Assembly: GCF_008710155.1 (NCBI RefSeq)
Contig: NZ_VYPZ01000026.1
Location: 1 to 54,832, forward strand
Length of the DNA: 54,832 nucleotides
Source: Sphingobium limneticum
GTDB lineage: Bacteria > Pseudomonadota > Alphaproteobacteria > Sphingomonadales > Sphingomonadaceae
Direction: 5' to 3'
The notes beneath the pieces are model-generated. The model was not told where the DNA came from, made no database searches, and saw nothing but the letters and a program-made list of their open reading frames with translations. Each line of letters starts with the position of its first letter. The stretch's first letter is position 1. Shown here one piece after another: positions 1 to 8,798 of the stretch. The position numbers were made by a program, and so were the translations under genes.

Positions 1-72
1 CCGCTGCTCCACCACCATACGAACCGCCCGCTCGCGGACTTCAGGTGAAAATTTGTTGGTTGTCTTGCTCAT
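1..72 (-). CDS. IS3-family transposase OrfA, N-terminal fragment (runs off window)
   Basis: Twenty-four codons from an ATG at 72 to the window edge. The sequence matches the start of IS3-family OrfA proteins (S-x-E-V-R-E-R-A-V-R-M-V), which bind the element ends through a helix-turn-helix and form the OrfAB transposase by programmed frameshifting. An AAGGAG-type ribosome site lies just upstream. Only the fragment is visible, so intactness of the element cannot be judged. Confidence 0.65.
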   Translation of the reverse strand, partial: MSKTTNKFSPEVRERAVRMVVEQR

Positions 73-116
73 AACGGATGCTCCTTCTCACAAGTTGGAG
101 CCTCCTGGAAACCCGG
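1..116 (-). mobile_element. IS3-family element, one end
   Basis: The minus strand carries the beginning of an IS3-type orfA. Its product reads MSKTTNKFSPEVRERAVRMV, the usual start of the helix-turn-helix transposase subunit. It is preceded by a purine-rich ribosome site and about 40 bases of terminal sequence that abut the IS66 fragment near position 116. The rest of the element lies outside the window. The exact terminal base is not certain because the other inverted repeat is not visible. Confidence 0.7.
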
Positions 117-704
117 GGCGCTTCAGCGCGCAGTGTTGCTGAGGAGGTGTTGGGCGGCCACCAACCTGATGTGTGGGTCTCCGATCGCTACGCTGGACAG
201 CAGGAACTGGGCAAGGAGCATCAGGTCTGCCTCGCGCATGTCCTGCGCGATGTTCAGTATGCCATCGACTGCGGGGATACCGCCTTCGCCCCCAAAGTCC
301 GCGACCACCTGCGCTGGGCGATCCGCATCGGCAAGCGACGAAGCAGCCTGAAGGACACAACGCTGGCCACCTACGCTGCGAAGGCCGACAATCTGCTGAC
401 CCGCCTGGTACAGATGCCTGTCGCGCACCCTGCGGGACGTGTTCTGCTCAAACAAATCAAGGCTTGGCGAAGCAAGTTCTTCATCTTTCTCACCAACCGC
501 AACGTCCCTGCGACCAACAACATATCAGAGCGCGAGATCCGCCCCTCGGTCGTGTTCCGCAAGGTCACCAACGGCTTCCGCTCCGACTGGGGCGCCCAGA
601 TCCACGCTGGATATCGATCCGTCACCGGAACCGCTCGTCTCAGCGGAAAATCGGCACTCGTAGCCATCCGCGAACTCGTCGACGGCAGATTCGTGGTCGC
701 CTGA
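117..704 (+). pseudogene. IS66-family transposase, C-terminal fragment
   Basis: From about position 117 the reading frame matches the catalytic and C-terminal part of IS66-family transposases: a VSDRYAGQQ segment, a CLAHVLRDVQYAIDCGD block, then NISEREIRPSVVFRKVTNGFRS, the typical C-terminal Glu-containing region. The N-terminal half, including the zinc-finger and first catalytic Asp regions, is absent because an IS3-type end has replaced it. The ORF formally starts at 78, but its first residues derive from the IS3 end. It is a transposition relic and not an active enzyme. Confidence 0.85.
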
Positions 705-721
705 TCAGCCCACCAATTGCC

Positions 722-739
722 GACCCCGTGAGCAATTAC
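722..739 (+). repeat. Probable right terminal repeat of the IS66 element
   Basis: Shortly after the transposase stop the sequence GACCCCGTGAGCAATTAC looks like an IS66-type terminal inverted repeat, which usually ends in GTAA when read inward. The left end is missing, so the repeat and any target duplication cannot be confirmed. Confidence 0.4.
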
Positions 740-860
740 CATCGTTCATCCACACAGCACCTGGGGATCGAGTTTGCTGCGCCATCTGCAGGCAAAAGCA
801 TATTGCACTGACGAAAACACTGTACGCTCGGTCTGGTAAATCAAGGTCATGTCCTGTCTA

Positions 861-1320
861 TCACGGGCGAAAGACAGCATCTCCGTATCTCGTCCTCATA
901 TGGCGAGCTACCGAATTCAAATAGCGATACTGCCGCGACGCCGTCGGGCTGTGATAGGCGCCAATCGCCTTCCAGTAATTACCGGTCGAGCGCAGGGCAG
1001 ACAGGAATATCCACCTTGCAGCCTCCGCATTGAAGCAGGGATCAAAACGCAGCCAATGTCGAACCTGAACAGGTGAGCGCCCAACAAGCGCAGCGATGCG
1101 AGGTGTCCACCAACTGTTGATCTGCAGGGGACCGAGATCGTGAGAGCCGTTGCTGTTACGAACCTCAGCGCCGACCCAGCCCGCTTCCTGATCGCGCAGT
1201 CCCCAAAGCGTTTTTTCCAGCTAGGGCTGACCAAGCGAGGCTTGAAGAATGCAGGCGGCGATCCGCAATTCCTCCTCATCTGAGGACTTCGAAAATGCGG
1301 GGGTGGTGTACAATGCCATA
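861..1320 (-). pseudogene. Lytic transglycosylase (conjugation type), interrupted by an in-frame stop
   Basis: Reading from the ATG at 1320, codon 33 is TAG, after which the same frame continues to 861 as a clear SLT-type lytic transglycosylase. It has the catalytic Glu region (RDQEAGWVGAEVRN), then NGSHDLGPLQIN, and later IGAYHSPT. Such enzymes open the murein for the conjugative channel and are usually encoded beside tra genes. Apart from the single stop the domain looks intact. Either this is a recent nonsense mutation or a sequencing error. It lies downstream of traI on the same strand. The original start may lie further upstream, as no signal peptide is seen after this ATG. Confidence 0.7.
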
Positions 1321-1363
1321 CTGATGACAGCAGTGTATAACAGCCTGGGGATGCCGTGTGACT

Positions 1364-1672
1364 TCATCCGACCCTCCGGATAGCGGTTCCAGGCGTAGTG
1401 ATCGGATTGGTCGGATCACTGTAAAGCCCAAACACCGGAACTGGGCCATCTTTCTGAAATGCAGAGAGCGCTCTCTCCGAATTGATCTCGGCGGCGGCAT
1501 TACGACTGACAGAAGTCCGACTGTGCGGCTTGGTCCATCCAATGCGGCTCAGGAAGACCCTACACCCTCTGGCTTGGCGCGACGTACTGAATTCAAATTG
1601 ATACTCAGGCTGGACGGCACCTGCGAAGCGCTTTCCCTGGATCAGTTGAACGGTAAACTTGCAGCGAAGCAT
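1364..1672 (-). CDS. Hypothetical protein downstream of traI
   Basis: A 102-residue frame that starts 11 bases after the traI stop and runs into the transglycosylase gene region on the same strand. The product is rich in charged and aromatic residues with no membrane segment, signal peptide or motif I recognise. Position and orientation suggest it belongs to the traD-traI transcript. Competing frames exist on both strands here, so coding status is probable and not certain. Confidence 0.5.
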   Translation of the reverse strand: MLRCKFTVQLIQGKRFAGAVQPEYQFEFSTSRQARGCRVFLSRIGWTKPHSRTSVSRNAAAEINSERALSAFQKDGPVPVFGLYSDPTNPITTPGTAIRRVG

Positions 1673-1683
1673 GGGCAGTGACC

Positions 1684-3846
1684 TTATCGTTCGGGGCCAT
1701 GGGATGGTTCGGGTCGAGGCGCAGGAGATTGGTTTTCCCGGTCGATGCCGGTTTTCGGCGCACTCCCTTCGGCGTGCGCATGGTCGAGAATGCCTGCGAG
1801 AAACTTATCGAGCACCTGCGCGATGCTCCGGGCACCGTCCGCAAGATGCTCAGCCGCGCCACGGGGTGAGCGGTCCCGATAGTGGAGTTGTCGCTCGATC
1901 GCCCGATCGCGCCGCTCCGTTCGGTCTCGCTCTTGCTCGGCCCTCAGACTTGCCACATGGCCTTCCCGGCGTTTCGAAAAGGCATCTACGCGATCAGTCT
2001 TCAACCGGCCCAACCCTTCCGAAGAAGACGTCTTTTCTCCTGACTGGCGATCGAGTTTGGCAATCAGTTCCTTGACGTTGTTGGTCCAGAGCCTGGCACC
2101 GAATGCCGCGCGGGTAATGGCGGTGTAGAAGTTCTGGGCGTTGACCAACGGCGATTCTGCGGGCGCCAGCACGAAAACGCGCGGATAGGTTTTGGACTGT
2201 GCGGAATAGACCGTCTCTGCGTAACCATGATCCCAGGTCCGGTGTTCCGACAGATTAACCTGCTGCACGCGCCCATCTCGATCCCAGCGGATCGTCGCTA
2301 GCGCGCCATCAAGTTTTTCTGCGGTGCCGCGCTCCGCATTGCGTAGCCCGAGTTCGCGACTGACGAGCCGCCACTGGATACGGTCACCCTCCGCAATATC
2401 CCGCTCTTCAGGATTGAACACATTGATGTGGCGGGCCTTCGTCGTCTGCGGATCCCAGCGTATGACGCGCCCCTGATCGTCGACGAGACGCACAACCTGG
2501 CGCCCATTGGCCTCCCGGCCTAGTCCAGCGACCCGATAGTCGGCGTGCCGTGCGATACCGAGGTCTGCAATGTCCCGCTCGAAACGCACCACCTGTCCTG
2601 CACCGTAGAAGCGGGCCATATGCTTCTGGATATCGGTTGAGCCCGCCGGGGCCAGGATGGAAAACCGGCTGCCCTCGGCGGCCAGCCCATTCTCGTTTTT
2701 CAGCGCTTCGCGAATCTTGCTGTTAACGATCAGCCGGGTCGCATTGTCGAGGACCAGGATGTTGGTTCCGGCCCGCGATGCCGGTTTAAGCCGTATCCAG
2801 GCGTTGACGACCTGTTCCGCCATCTTTTCATTGTCGTCGACGGTGCTGACGCTATCGAGCTTTGCCAATGCCTCGGCAAAGTTCCCCGTCCGCGCGGCTG
2901 TGACGGCAGCCTTGATTGATTTCGTTTCCTGCCGCACGGCGTGCGTCAACTCGACCGTTGGCAAGCCCAGTCTTCGCATCAACCAGAAGGGTTTGCCCTG
3001 CTCGATCGCCCCGGTCTGTTTCTCGTCTCCGAGAAAAAGCAGCCGTGCCCCGGTCGTCCTGCTGATCTCCAGCATCCGCTGGGCCTGGCGGTTGCCGAGC
3101 TGCCCTGCTTCATCGAGAACCAGCACATGGCGGTCCGTGATCCCCTGCCCGCCGCGCGCGATGAAGCTGGCGACAGTATGGGACGTGATGTTCGCCTTGC
3201 TTCCCAGTTCCGCTGCGGCCGATGATGTGGGTGCCAATGCAATCAATGCCGTTCCCGGTTCGGCTGCCTCGGCCAGAACTCTCACCAGCGTCGATTTTCC
3301 AGAACCGGCGACACCGTGAATCGCCGTGACCCGATCCCGCGTCAGCGCCGTCTCGACAAGTGCGCGCTGCTGCTGCGTGTTGAGCGACGTCCCGTCGAGC
3401 ACGGCCAGCAAGCGATCGCTCGAGGCGATGGGACGCGCGTCATCAAGGCCGAGCGCAATATGCTGGGTCAATGCCAGCTCCAGACGCCAGGACTTCCGGC
3501 TGGTGCGGCCACGGGTCAACATCTTGTCACCGGTCTGCGCATGGGTCGGCAGCAATTTGCGCAGGACCTCATGTGCTGCGATCCGGGGACGAATATCATC
3601 AAGCCGGACTTCACCGACATGGGCAGCAAGACCCCTGCGCAATATGTCGCCTAAATTGTTGACCGCCTCGGATGTCTCCAGTTGCCGCAAGCCGAAAAGA
3701 GCCGCACGCGACGCATCGCGTTCCGTGGGCGCCGGATGCTCCCCTTCTCGACCCCGCGCCAGCGCAGCAATCTCCTGCAGCATTTCGAGACGCTTGCCTG
3801 TCCGCTGATGCCATTGCGCGCTGAGTTCTTCCTGGCCGATCTTCAC
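1684..3846 (-). CDS. traI: TraI, helicase part (C-terminal fragment of a split MOB_F relaxase)
   Basis: This 720-residue product is the ATPase/helicase half of a TrwC/TraI-type relaxase that unwinds the transferred strand 5' to 3'. Visible motifs are Walker A GVAGSGKST (about residues 178-186), Walker B VLVLDEAGQL, a motif III-like FLGDEKQTGAIEQGKPF, and YSAQSKTYPRVFVLAP with NFYTAITRA near the C-terminus. The C-terminal 100 residues are charged and low-complexity. The frame opens with GTG at 3846, which overlaps the relaxase stop as GTGA. In relatives both halves form one chain of about 960-980 residues. Restoring one G (CGCAAGCGAAGG to CGCAAGGCGAAGG) would rejoin them. If real, translational coupling could still give a two-subunit enzyme. 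Confidence 0.85.
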   Translation of the reverse strand: MKIGQEELSAQWHQRTGKRLEMLQEIAALARGREGEHPAPTERDASRAALFGLRQLETSEAVNNLGDILRRGLAAHVGEVRLDDIRPRIAAHEVLRKLLPTHAQTGDKMLTRGRTSRKSWRLELALTQHIALGLDDARPIASSDRLLAVLDGTSLNTQQQRALVETALTRDRVTAIHGVAGSGKSTLVRVLAEAAEPGTALIALAPTSSAAAELGSKANITSHTVASFIARGGQGITDRHVLVLDEAGQLGNRQAQRMLEISRTTGARLLFLGDEKQTGAIEQGKPFWLMRRLGLPTVELTHAVRQETKSIKAAVTAARTGNFAEALAKLDSVSTVDDNEKMAEQVVNAWIRLKPASRAGTNILVLDNATRLIVNSKIREALKNENGLAAEGSRFSILAPAGSTDIQKHMARFYGAGQVVRFERDIADLGIARHADYRVAGLGREANGRQVVRLVDDQGRVIRWDPQTTKARHINVFNPEERDIAEGDRIQWRLVSRELGLRNAERGTAEKLDGALATIRWDRDGRVQQVNLSEHRTWDHGYAETVYSAQSKTYPRVFVLAPAESPLVNAQNFYTAITRAAFGARLWTNNVKELIAKLDRQSGEKTSSSEGLGRLKTDRVDAFSKRREGHVASLRAEQERDRTERRDRAIERQLHYRDRSPRGAAEHLADGARSIAQVLDKFLAGILDHAHAEGSAPKTGIDRENQSPAPRPEPSHGPER

Positions 3847-4637
3847 CTTCGCTTGCGCGTAGCATAGAAGGAAGCACGCTGGGCTTTCTGTCCCACCAGA
3901 CCATGCTCGCGCGCATGATCCTCGATCGCCTCGGCGCGCTGCGAAAATTGGTCGATCAGGTCCTTCGGCACGCCTCGTATCTCGAACAATCCGGAACGCG
4001 GATCAGCATCGATTTCATAGCCCGCTTCGCGCAAGCCGAAAGCCAGCGCATTGCGATATATCTGACCGGCCACACGCTGTTCGCCATACATGACCCGGCT
4101 TTCGAGGCTTGCCATGGGATCGCCATTCTCGCGGTTCGTCATGTTGAGCACGACGAGATGCGTATGCAGATGCGGATCAAGTTCCCGGCTGCCATGCTCG
4201 GTAAAGCGAGCAACCAGGATCCGACCCGTTGTTTCATGAACGATCTTCCCTTTATCACGGCGGCGCAACTGCGCCTGCTCCTCCAGATAGGAAATGGCTG
4301 CGGTCACCGCGCCCTCATGGGCGGCAAGCACGCGTTCGTCACCGGCAACCAGCCCCATGACCGACACGGGCTTGGGCGCGTTGACCGCAAAATCCCAGCC
4401 TGGGTGATGCTGAATTTCGCCATCCGCACGATGCCGCCCGAGTTGTTGATCCCCGACTTTTCCAGCAAGAAGGTCGCGCAACAGCTTCGGATCAACAGCC
4501 CCGAAGAGGCCGAGATCGGCTGCAAGCTTCCCACCCCATTCAGACGGTTCATTACCGCCCTTGGTGTAATAATCCCCGACCGTATAGTAGCGGGCAATAT
4601 TGGCTGGTTTGCCATGGAGGCGTTGTGGCTGGATCAT
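3843..4637 (-). CDS. traI: TraI, relaxase part (N-terminal MOB_F TrwC-type domain)
   Basis: A 264-residue TrwC-type relaxase domain that nicks oriT and stays bound to the 5' end of the transferred strand. The paired catalytic tyrosines are visible in ARYYTVGDYYTKGG (Tyr17/18 and Tyr23/24). The HUH metal site is HLHTH (His156, 158, 160). The ATG overlaps the traD stop as ATGA, which supports this start and coupling to traD. The frame ends in RASFYATRKRR followed by TGA, where relatives continue into the helicase domain, so the chain is cut short by one missing base. The relaxase domain itself appears complete. Confidence 0.9.
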   Translation of the reverse strand: MIQPQRLHGKPANIARYYTVGDYYTKGGNEPSEWGGKLAADLGLFGAVDPKLLRDLLAGKVGDQQLGRHRADGEIQHHPGWDFAVNAPKPVSVMGLVAGDERVLAAHEGAVTAAISYLEEQAQLRRRDKGKIVHETTGRILVARFTEHGSRELDPHLHTHLVVLNMTNRENGDPMASLESRVMYGEQRVAGQIYRNALAFGLREAGYEIDADPRSGLFEIRGVPKDLIDQFSQRAEAIEDHAREHGLVGQKAQRASFYATRKRR

Positions 4638-6724
4638 GCTGGCCTCGCGCGCTCACGCGGCCCGTCGTCGCGGCCATGCTGGACAAGATCAGACCGGATT
4701 TCTCCCTGCTTGCCGGCAAGGATGGTCCAAAGGGTGCGGGCGGGCGCGGGAAGCTCGGCATTCTCGTCAATGAGCAATATATCTTCCACACGCTGCGGAT
4801 CGAGGTTTGTTGCTGGAGGCGTAAACAGATCCGACTGCGGTGGCGGCGTCGGGGCGGATCCTGAAGATACCGAAGGCTTCGCTGGCTTGATCTCGCCATG
4901 TGTCGCTGGCGGAGATGACTGCGTGGCTTCCCGCTCCATCGCTTCGCGAACACGCGCTTCGGCATGGGCAATGCGAACGAGCATCCCGGCCTTGTCGATC
5001 TGAATGGGGGGCGTCGTGCGTTCGAGGAAAGCTGGTCCCAAGGAGGGTACGTCGTTGAAGCGGCTATCGAACCGCACCACAGGCAAATTGCGGCCGAAGC
5101 GCAGGAAGCCCATCAGGTTGGGCAGGTTGGTGACTTCGGTCGACATGACCAGTGGCCGCGTCACCTGCATCCGCGACAGATTGACCCCATCGCGCATGTC
5201 GTTGACCCCATAGGACATGCCCTCATTGGCCTCGACCTGTTCGACCTGACCGAGGTTGATCGAGACATGCTCGGCCGTATCCGTGTCGTTCGCGCGTAGC
5301 GCCACCCAGGTTGAGCAATAGCCAGTGATCGCAGCCGCATCGTCCTTGCCGTAAGTGGCCTTGAGCTGGGGATAGGACTGGAACCCCAATATGCCGCACC
5401 CGCCATATTTGCGGGCACGGGCAAGGAAATCCGAGAGCGACGGCAGCTTATGCAGCGTCGGCAGTTCGTCGATCACGCAATAAAGCCGTCGGTCGCGATC
5501 GGGCGTCAGGCTCATGATGGCGCTAATTGCGATGTCGAGCCAGACGGTGATGAGCGGGCGTAGCGAGGGAAGCTGGTCGGCCTTCACGGTGATGAAGAGC
5601 CAGCTCCCGTCTGCGCCTTTCTCAACCCAGTCGCGGATCGAGAAGCCGTCCTCGGTATCATCGAGATAACCAAAACTGCGCATGACCGATGCAAGTTCGG
5701 CCTGGATGCCGGCGGATGTCCTTTCGCCTTCGGTGCTGATGAAGGCGGCGGCATCAGTGCCAGTCACGAAGGCGGCAAGGTCTTTCAGTTTAGAACGCAG
5801 CAGACGGTCGAGGAGGACCGAGACATAGGTATGTTTCTGGCGCGCCAGCTTGCGCATGACCGCAACCAGCGTCCCCCGCGCCGCCTTCGCCCAGAAGGGA
5901 TCGCCATGCTTGTCGGGAATGGTCGATTCCGCGATCTGATCATAATGATAATCGCGTGGCACATCGACCCAGGGCGACCAGCGCGCCGCGCGCTGGTCGA
6001 GCGGGTTGAGCAACATGTCAGTGCCCTGCCGATAGAATTTCTCGACGAAGGTACCGGCGGTATCATAGACAATGGCGCGCCGACCCGATTTGCGGATGCC
6101 GTCGAGCATGCCGACGATGAGGTTTGTCTTTCCCGTGCCAGGCGCACCGCACAGCAGGATATGCTCAGGCTCATAGGCCTCAGGCACCGGCACATTGCCG
6201 ATCACCAGAGGTCCCTTGGTCTGTCGCCATAGCGCGCGTTTTACCTGGCGGATCGTGCCGAACCTCGCCCCTCGCAGATATTCATTGGAGCCAAGGCCCC
6301 TACCCGTCCGGGTGAAGTAGAACCAGGCCCAGGCGAGCATGACAAGGGTGAACAGGCCAGAGAGCAGTGCGCCATGCAGCAGATAGCCTTCAAATACATG
6401 CAAGGTCTTTTTCGCGAGGGTCGAGGCAACCAGCCAGTCCGCCGAGGTCCAGTAGGCCTGGCCGTCAGGGGTGCGAAACTGCACCGGATCATTGGTCCCG
6501 GCGGCCGCATGCACCTTGATCGTGGCCTCAGCCAACTTAACCAGAATGAACCGCTCATATTCGGTCGACTTCTCGAACGCATACCAGAGCGTGCCGATGA
6601 TCCAGATAATGAAACCCGCCAATATGGTCTGGTAGAAGACCTGGGTCGTCATGCGGACATTGTGGACGATCGCCTGTCCGCCGCGCGTCCATGAGCCCAA
6701 CGTGTCGTTGCGAAAGATGCTCAT
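4634..6724 (-). CDS. traD: TraD, type IV coupling protein
   Basis: A 696-residue hexameric inner-membrane ATPase that delivers the relaxase-DNA complex to the secretion channel. Two N-terminal membrane segments (about 31-50 and 113-137) flank a periplasmic loop. Walker A GAPGTGKT is at 193-200, and Walker B is in LYCVIDELPTLH. The TraD/TraG-specific block RKYGGCGILGFQSYPQLKATYG follows. The C-terminal 100 residues are Pro/Ser-rich and variable, as usual for F-type TraD. The start overlaps the preceding RHH gene (ATGA) and the stop overlaps traI, so the three form one coupled operon. Confidence 0.95.
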   Translation of the reverse strand: MSIFRNDTLGSWTRGGQAIVHNVRMTTQVFYQTILAGFIIWIIGTLWYAFEKSTEYERFILVKLAEATIKVHAAAGTNDPVQFRTPDGQAYWTSADWLVASTLAKKTLHVFEGYLLHGALLSGLFTLVMLAWAWFYFTRTGRGLGSNEYLRGARFGTIRQVKRALWRQTKGPLVIGNVPVPEAYEPEHILLCGAPGTGKTNLIVGMLDGIRKSGRRAIVYDTAGTFVEKFYRQGTDMLLNPLDQRAARWSPWVDVPRDYHYDQIAESTIPDKHGDPFWAKAARGTLVAVMRKLARQKHTYVSVLLDRLLRSKLKDLAAFVTGTDAAAFISTEGERTSAGIQAELASVMRSFGYLDDTEDGFSIRDWVEKGADGSWLFITVKADQLPSLRPLITVWLDIAISAIMSLTPDRDRRLYCVIDELPTLHKLPSLSDFLARARKYGGCGILGFQSYPQLKATYGKDDAAAITGYCSTWVALRANDTDTAEHVSINLGQVEQVEANEGMSYGVNDMRDGVNLSRMQVTRPLVMSTEVTNLPNLMGFLRFGRNLPVVRFDSRFNDVPSLGPAFLERTTPPIQIDKAGMLVRIAHAEARVREAMEREATQSSPPATHGEIKPAKPSVSSGSAPTPPPQSDLFTPPATNLDPQRVEDILLIDENAELPAPARTLWTILAGKQGEIRSDLVQHGRDDGPRERARPA

Positions 6725-7020
6725 GGGATATCCTCCCCCCCAAGCAGGCCGCGTTCGGCAAGGATCATTCGGGCCTGCACCATGCCCTGCTCGAGCGCAC
6801 TGGGAGATTGCTCGCCGACGGACGTCGCAACGATCGACAGGATTTGGATCGAGGTGGCGAGAATCTCATCCTGGGAAGAGAAAACGTAGCGTTTGCGCTC
6901 GTCGACCGCCTGCTCAAGCAGCTGACGAATGAACGCCGATAACGACAGGTTCGCACCGAGCGCACGGCGCATCAAGGCGGCATGCAGCGATTCATCGAGG
7001 CGGAAATTAAGCTTGGGCAA
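6721..7020 (-). CDS. Ribbon-helix-helix relaxosome accessory protein (TraM/MobC-like role)
   Basis: A 99-residue protein beginning PKLNFRLDESLHAALMRRA and then LSLSAFIRQLLEQAV, the beta-strand plus two-helix pattern of RHH DNA-binding proteins. It starts at TTG 7020 with AAGGAG nine bases upstream. It overlaps traD by four bases. By analogy with TraM, TrwA and MobC it probably binds oriT and helps recruit TraD and TraI. It may also repress the operon, since a perfect dyad covers its leader. The C-terminal helical part has no recognised motif. Confidence 0.7.
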   Translation of the reverse strand: MPKLNFRLDESLHAALMRRALGANLSLSAFIRQLLEQAVDERKRYVFSSQDEILATSIQILSIVATSVGEQSPSALEQGMVQARMILAERGLLGGEDIP

Positions 7021-7027
7021 GCGAACA

Positions 7028-7045
7028 GTCTCCTTATCCGGAGAC
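7028..7045. promoter_or_regulatory. Dyad over the leader of the RHH-traD-traI operon
   Basis: GTCTCC-TTATCC-GGAGAC is a perfect six-base inverted repeat ending eight bases before the TTG start. On the minus strand it includes the AAGGAG ribosome site. It could be an autoregulatory operator for the RHH protein or an RNA hairpin masking the ribosome site. Confidence 0.45.
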
Positions 7046-7179
7046 CTTCGAAAATATCATGAAGCGATCGCATATTACCGGAATGGCAATATTGGCGCAA
7101 GCCGCCCTATGACCAGATTGATCCAGAGATTTAGCGCTGGGAGTAGGTACCGACAGAAAAAGAGGCTGAGCGGACTCGA

Positions 7180-7506
7180 TCAGTTGCTTCTGATAATGAT
7201 GGACGGCGGCGGCGTTCCGCCCGTCTCCTCGCGGTGTCGACGGATTTCGCCGATCCCCAGTCTGATCTTCCTGGCTACAACGTCCGACATGCGCCGCACC
7301 TCACTGGGCGTATCGAGACCAGGGACGCCTTCCAGAAACTCGGTCAGCAAAATGGTGAGCATCTGACCGACTTCTGCTGTCCCGATATAGAGAGTGCCCC
7401 CCTTGCCCGCTTCCGGGGCGTGTTGCCTTTGCGCCGACACTTCGCAGATGGCCTTGACCACCGCTTGGCGGAGATCGCTGATATACTCCTCATTCAATTC
7501 CGTCAT
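7180..7506 (-). CDS. Small protein of the DNA-processing region, unknown function
   Basis: The likely start is the ATG at 7506 (MTELNEEYISDLR...), preceded by GAAAGGA at good distance. A longer frame to 7629 lacks a ribosome site. The 108-residue product is helical, with an Ala/Val-rich first half and a charged VARKIRLGIGEIRRHREE segment near the end. I do not recognise the family. Its position just upstream of the RHH-traD-traI genes, facing the candidate oriT region, suggests a relaxosome or regulatory role, but this is inference. Confidence 0.65.
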   Translation of the reverse strand: MTELNEEYISDLRQAVVKAICEVSAQRQHAPEAGKGGTLYIGTAEVGQMLTILLTEFLEGVPGLDTPSEVRRMSDVVARKIRLGIGEIRRHREETGGTPPPSIIIRSN

Positions 7507-8151
7507 GGCGCGATCCTTTCTTGCCGCGACAAAAAGACCATGAATTTGGCCAGGATTCAACGGGTGGTGACCTGCAGGCTCCACCGCCATCGCATGCCGC
7601 GACCAGGAATGACATACGACGCGTATCACGAAATTCCTGAAGGCGTTTCAGTATGATAGGCTTGCCCAAGTAAACCCGGTGTTTTGCGTACGACAGCGCG
7701 CCGGTTCAGTGTGAGACACGTAATACAGACTTATCCTAATGTTTTTAGGGCATAATGTTCCCGCAGCACCCGTGCGTAGGGTCCATTACAAAACGGCCTT
7801 GCGCCGTGCGTCCCGCCTTACGCAGCGCGCTCGCGCTGCGCTGCCTCGTGCCGGTAGGCGCGGGGCAACCTTTCTGCTGATTTTCGGGGGCCGATATCGG
7901 GGTGGTTTGAGGGTAGAGCTCATGAGCTTTTTCTCCCAGAATTTAAAAAAGGAGGCCGGATATAAGGCCCGGTCCCGAGAGCGTGATTACCGTCATCAGG
8001 AGATTTAACGCCGGGCTTCGCATGCCAGCATCGCTGCCTCGCCGGCGCGCCGTACACCCCGCCAGTTCCCCAGGAAGCGGCAAGCCGCTCTTGCTTTGGC
8101 CCGTCGATATGGCACAGTTGCGTGTGACGGGCAGCCCATCGGGGAAGGACG
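7507..8151. other. Non-coding region, candidate oriT
   Basis: No convincing gene lies in these 645 bases. They hold AT-richer stretches (7715-7750 and 7930-7960) within GC-rich sequence and a perfect eight-base dyad CGCAGCGC-GCTC-GCGCTGCG at 7821-7840. The region lies between divergent genes and next to the relaxosome genes, where MOB_F systems place oriT. No nic core can be assigned by eye, so oriT here is inferred from context only. Confidence 0.4.
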
Positions 8152-8394
8152 ATGGAAATGCCAAAGATGACCGAAAGGGATCGGCTTGCCGATCTCGAAA
8201 CACGTCAGCGCAAGCTGACGGAAGATCTGGAAACCGCCCGCCGCGCTCTGCGCGGCAAATATGCGGCCATGGTAAACGACGTGCCGATAGAGAAGCTGAC
8301 GGAGCGTGAGTTCCGCGAACTTCTGACCCAGGCTATCCGGGTTGGCGGCAGCGCAGCGCTGACGGCCCTGAAAAAGTTGCCGCCAGTGAGCTGA
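8152..8394 (+). CDS. Small coiled-coil protein beside the candidate oriT
   Basis: An 80-residue product starting MEMPKMTERDRL. A heptad-rich helix (about residues 7-40) is followed by LTEREFRELLTQAIRVGGSAALTALKK. A GGGGAAGGA ribosome site lies close upstream. The second in-frame ATG (MTERD) is an alternative start. Small helical proteins like this often sit by oriT in alphaproteobacterial conjugative elements and bind DNA or the relaxase. Here only position supports that role. Confidence 0.6.
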   Translation: MEMPKMTERDRLADLETRQRKLTEDLETARRALRGKYAAMVNDVPIEKLTEREFRELLTQAIRVGGSAALTALKKLPPVS

Positions 8395-8747
8395 CCCGCC
8401 GCGAAGCGGCAATCTGATGATAATCGGCATGGGTGGAGCATAAGGAACCCATTCCTGTCGGTATCAGAGCGAAGGACGACATCGGATATCGGCGAGATTT
8501 CCCCTGCTCTGACCTTACTGGATCTTGAAGGCAGAGGACGCATTCCCCGCTTTGGCCCTCACCTCATTTGATCGTTACGCTGAACGTTTTCGCGACTACC
8601 AGCCTTCCCAAACCGCACCCGAAGGGTGTCCCTGCGACGAGCACGGCGAAGCCGCGCGCAGGAGGCCGGGACCGCGCTGGCGGTTCCGTATCGCCTCCGC
8701 GACGGGCCCGCTTGCGGGTCCCTGAGCGGGGGCGAGTGCTGCGCTTG
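8395..8747. other. Intergenic stretch without a recognisable gene
   Basis: I see no frame with a ribosome site and family resemblance. A short GC-rich dyad, GGGCCCGC-TTG-GCGGGTCCC, lies at about 8704-8722. The rest shows nothing I can name. Confidence 0.5.
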
Positions 8748-8789
8748 AAAAAAGAAATGAGGATCGGCCCGGTAAACCGGACCGATCCT
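8748..8789 (-). terminator. Rho-independent terminator of the first DUF2493 gene
   Basis: On the minus strand the hairpin AGGATCGG-t-CCGGT/ACCGG-g-CCGATCCT (8760-8789) is followed by TTTCTTTTTT (8748-8757). It lies ten bases after the gene's stop. Confidence 0.9.
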
Positions 8790-8798
8790 CTCGGGGCG

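Noticed and set aside
917..1279. Minus-strand frame of 120 codons
   Set aside because: It is out of phase with the transglycosylase frame, which carries the recognisable catalytic motifs.
3903..5003. Plus-strand frame of 366 codons opposite traI/traD
   Set aside because: It is antisense to strongly supported transfer genes and resembles nothing.
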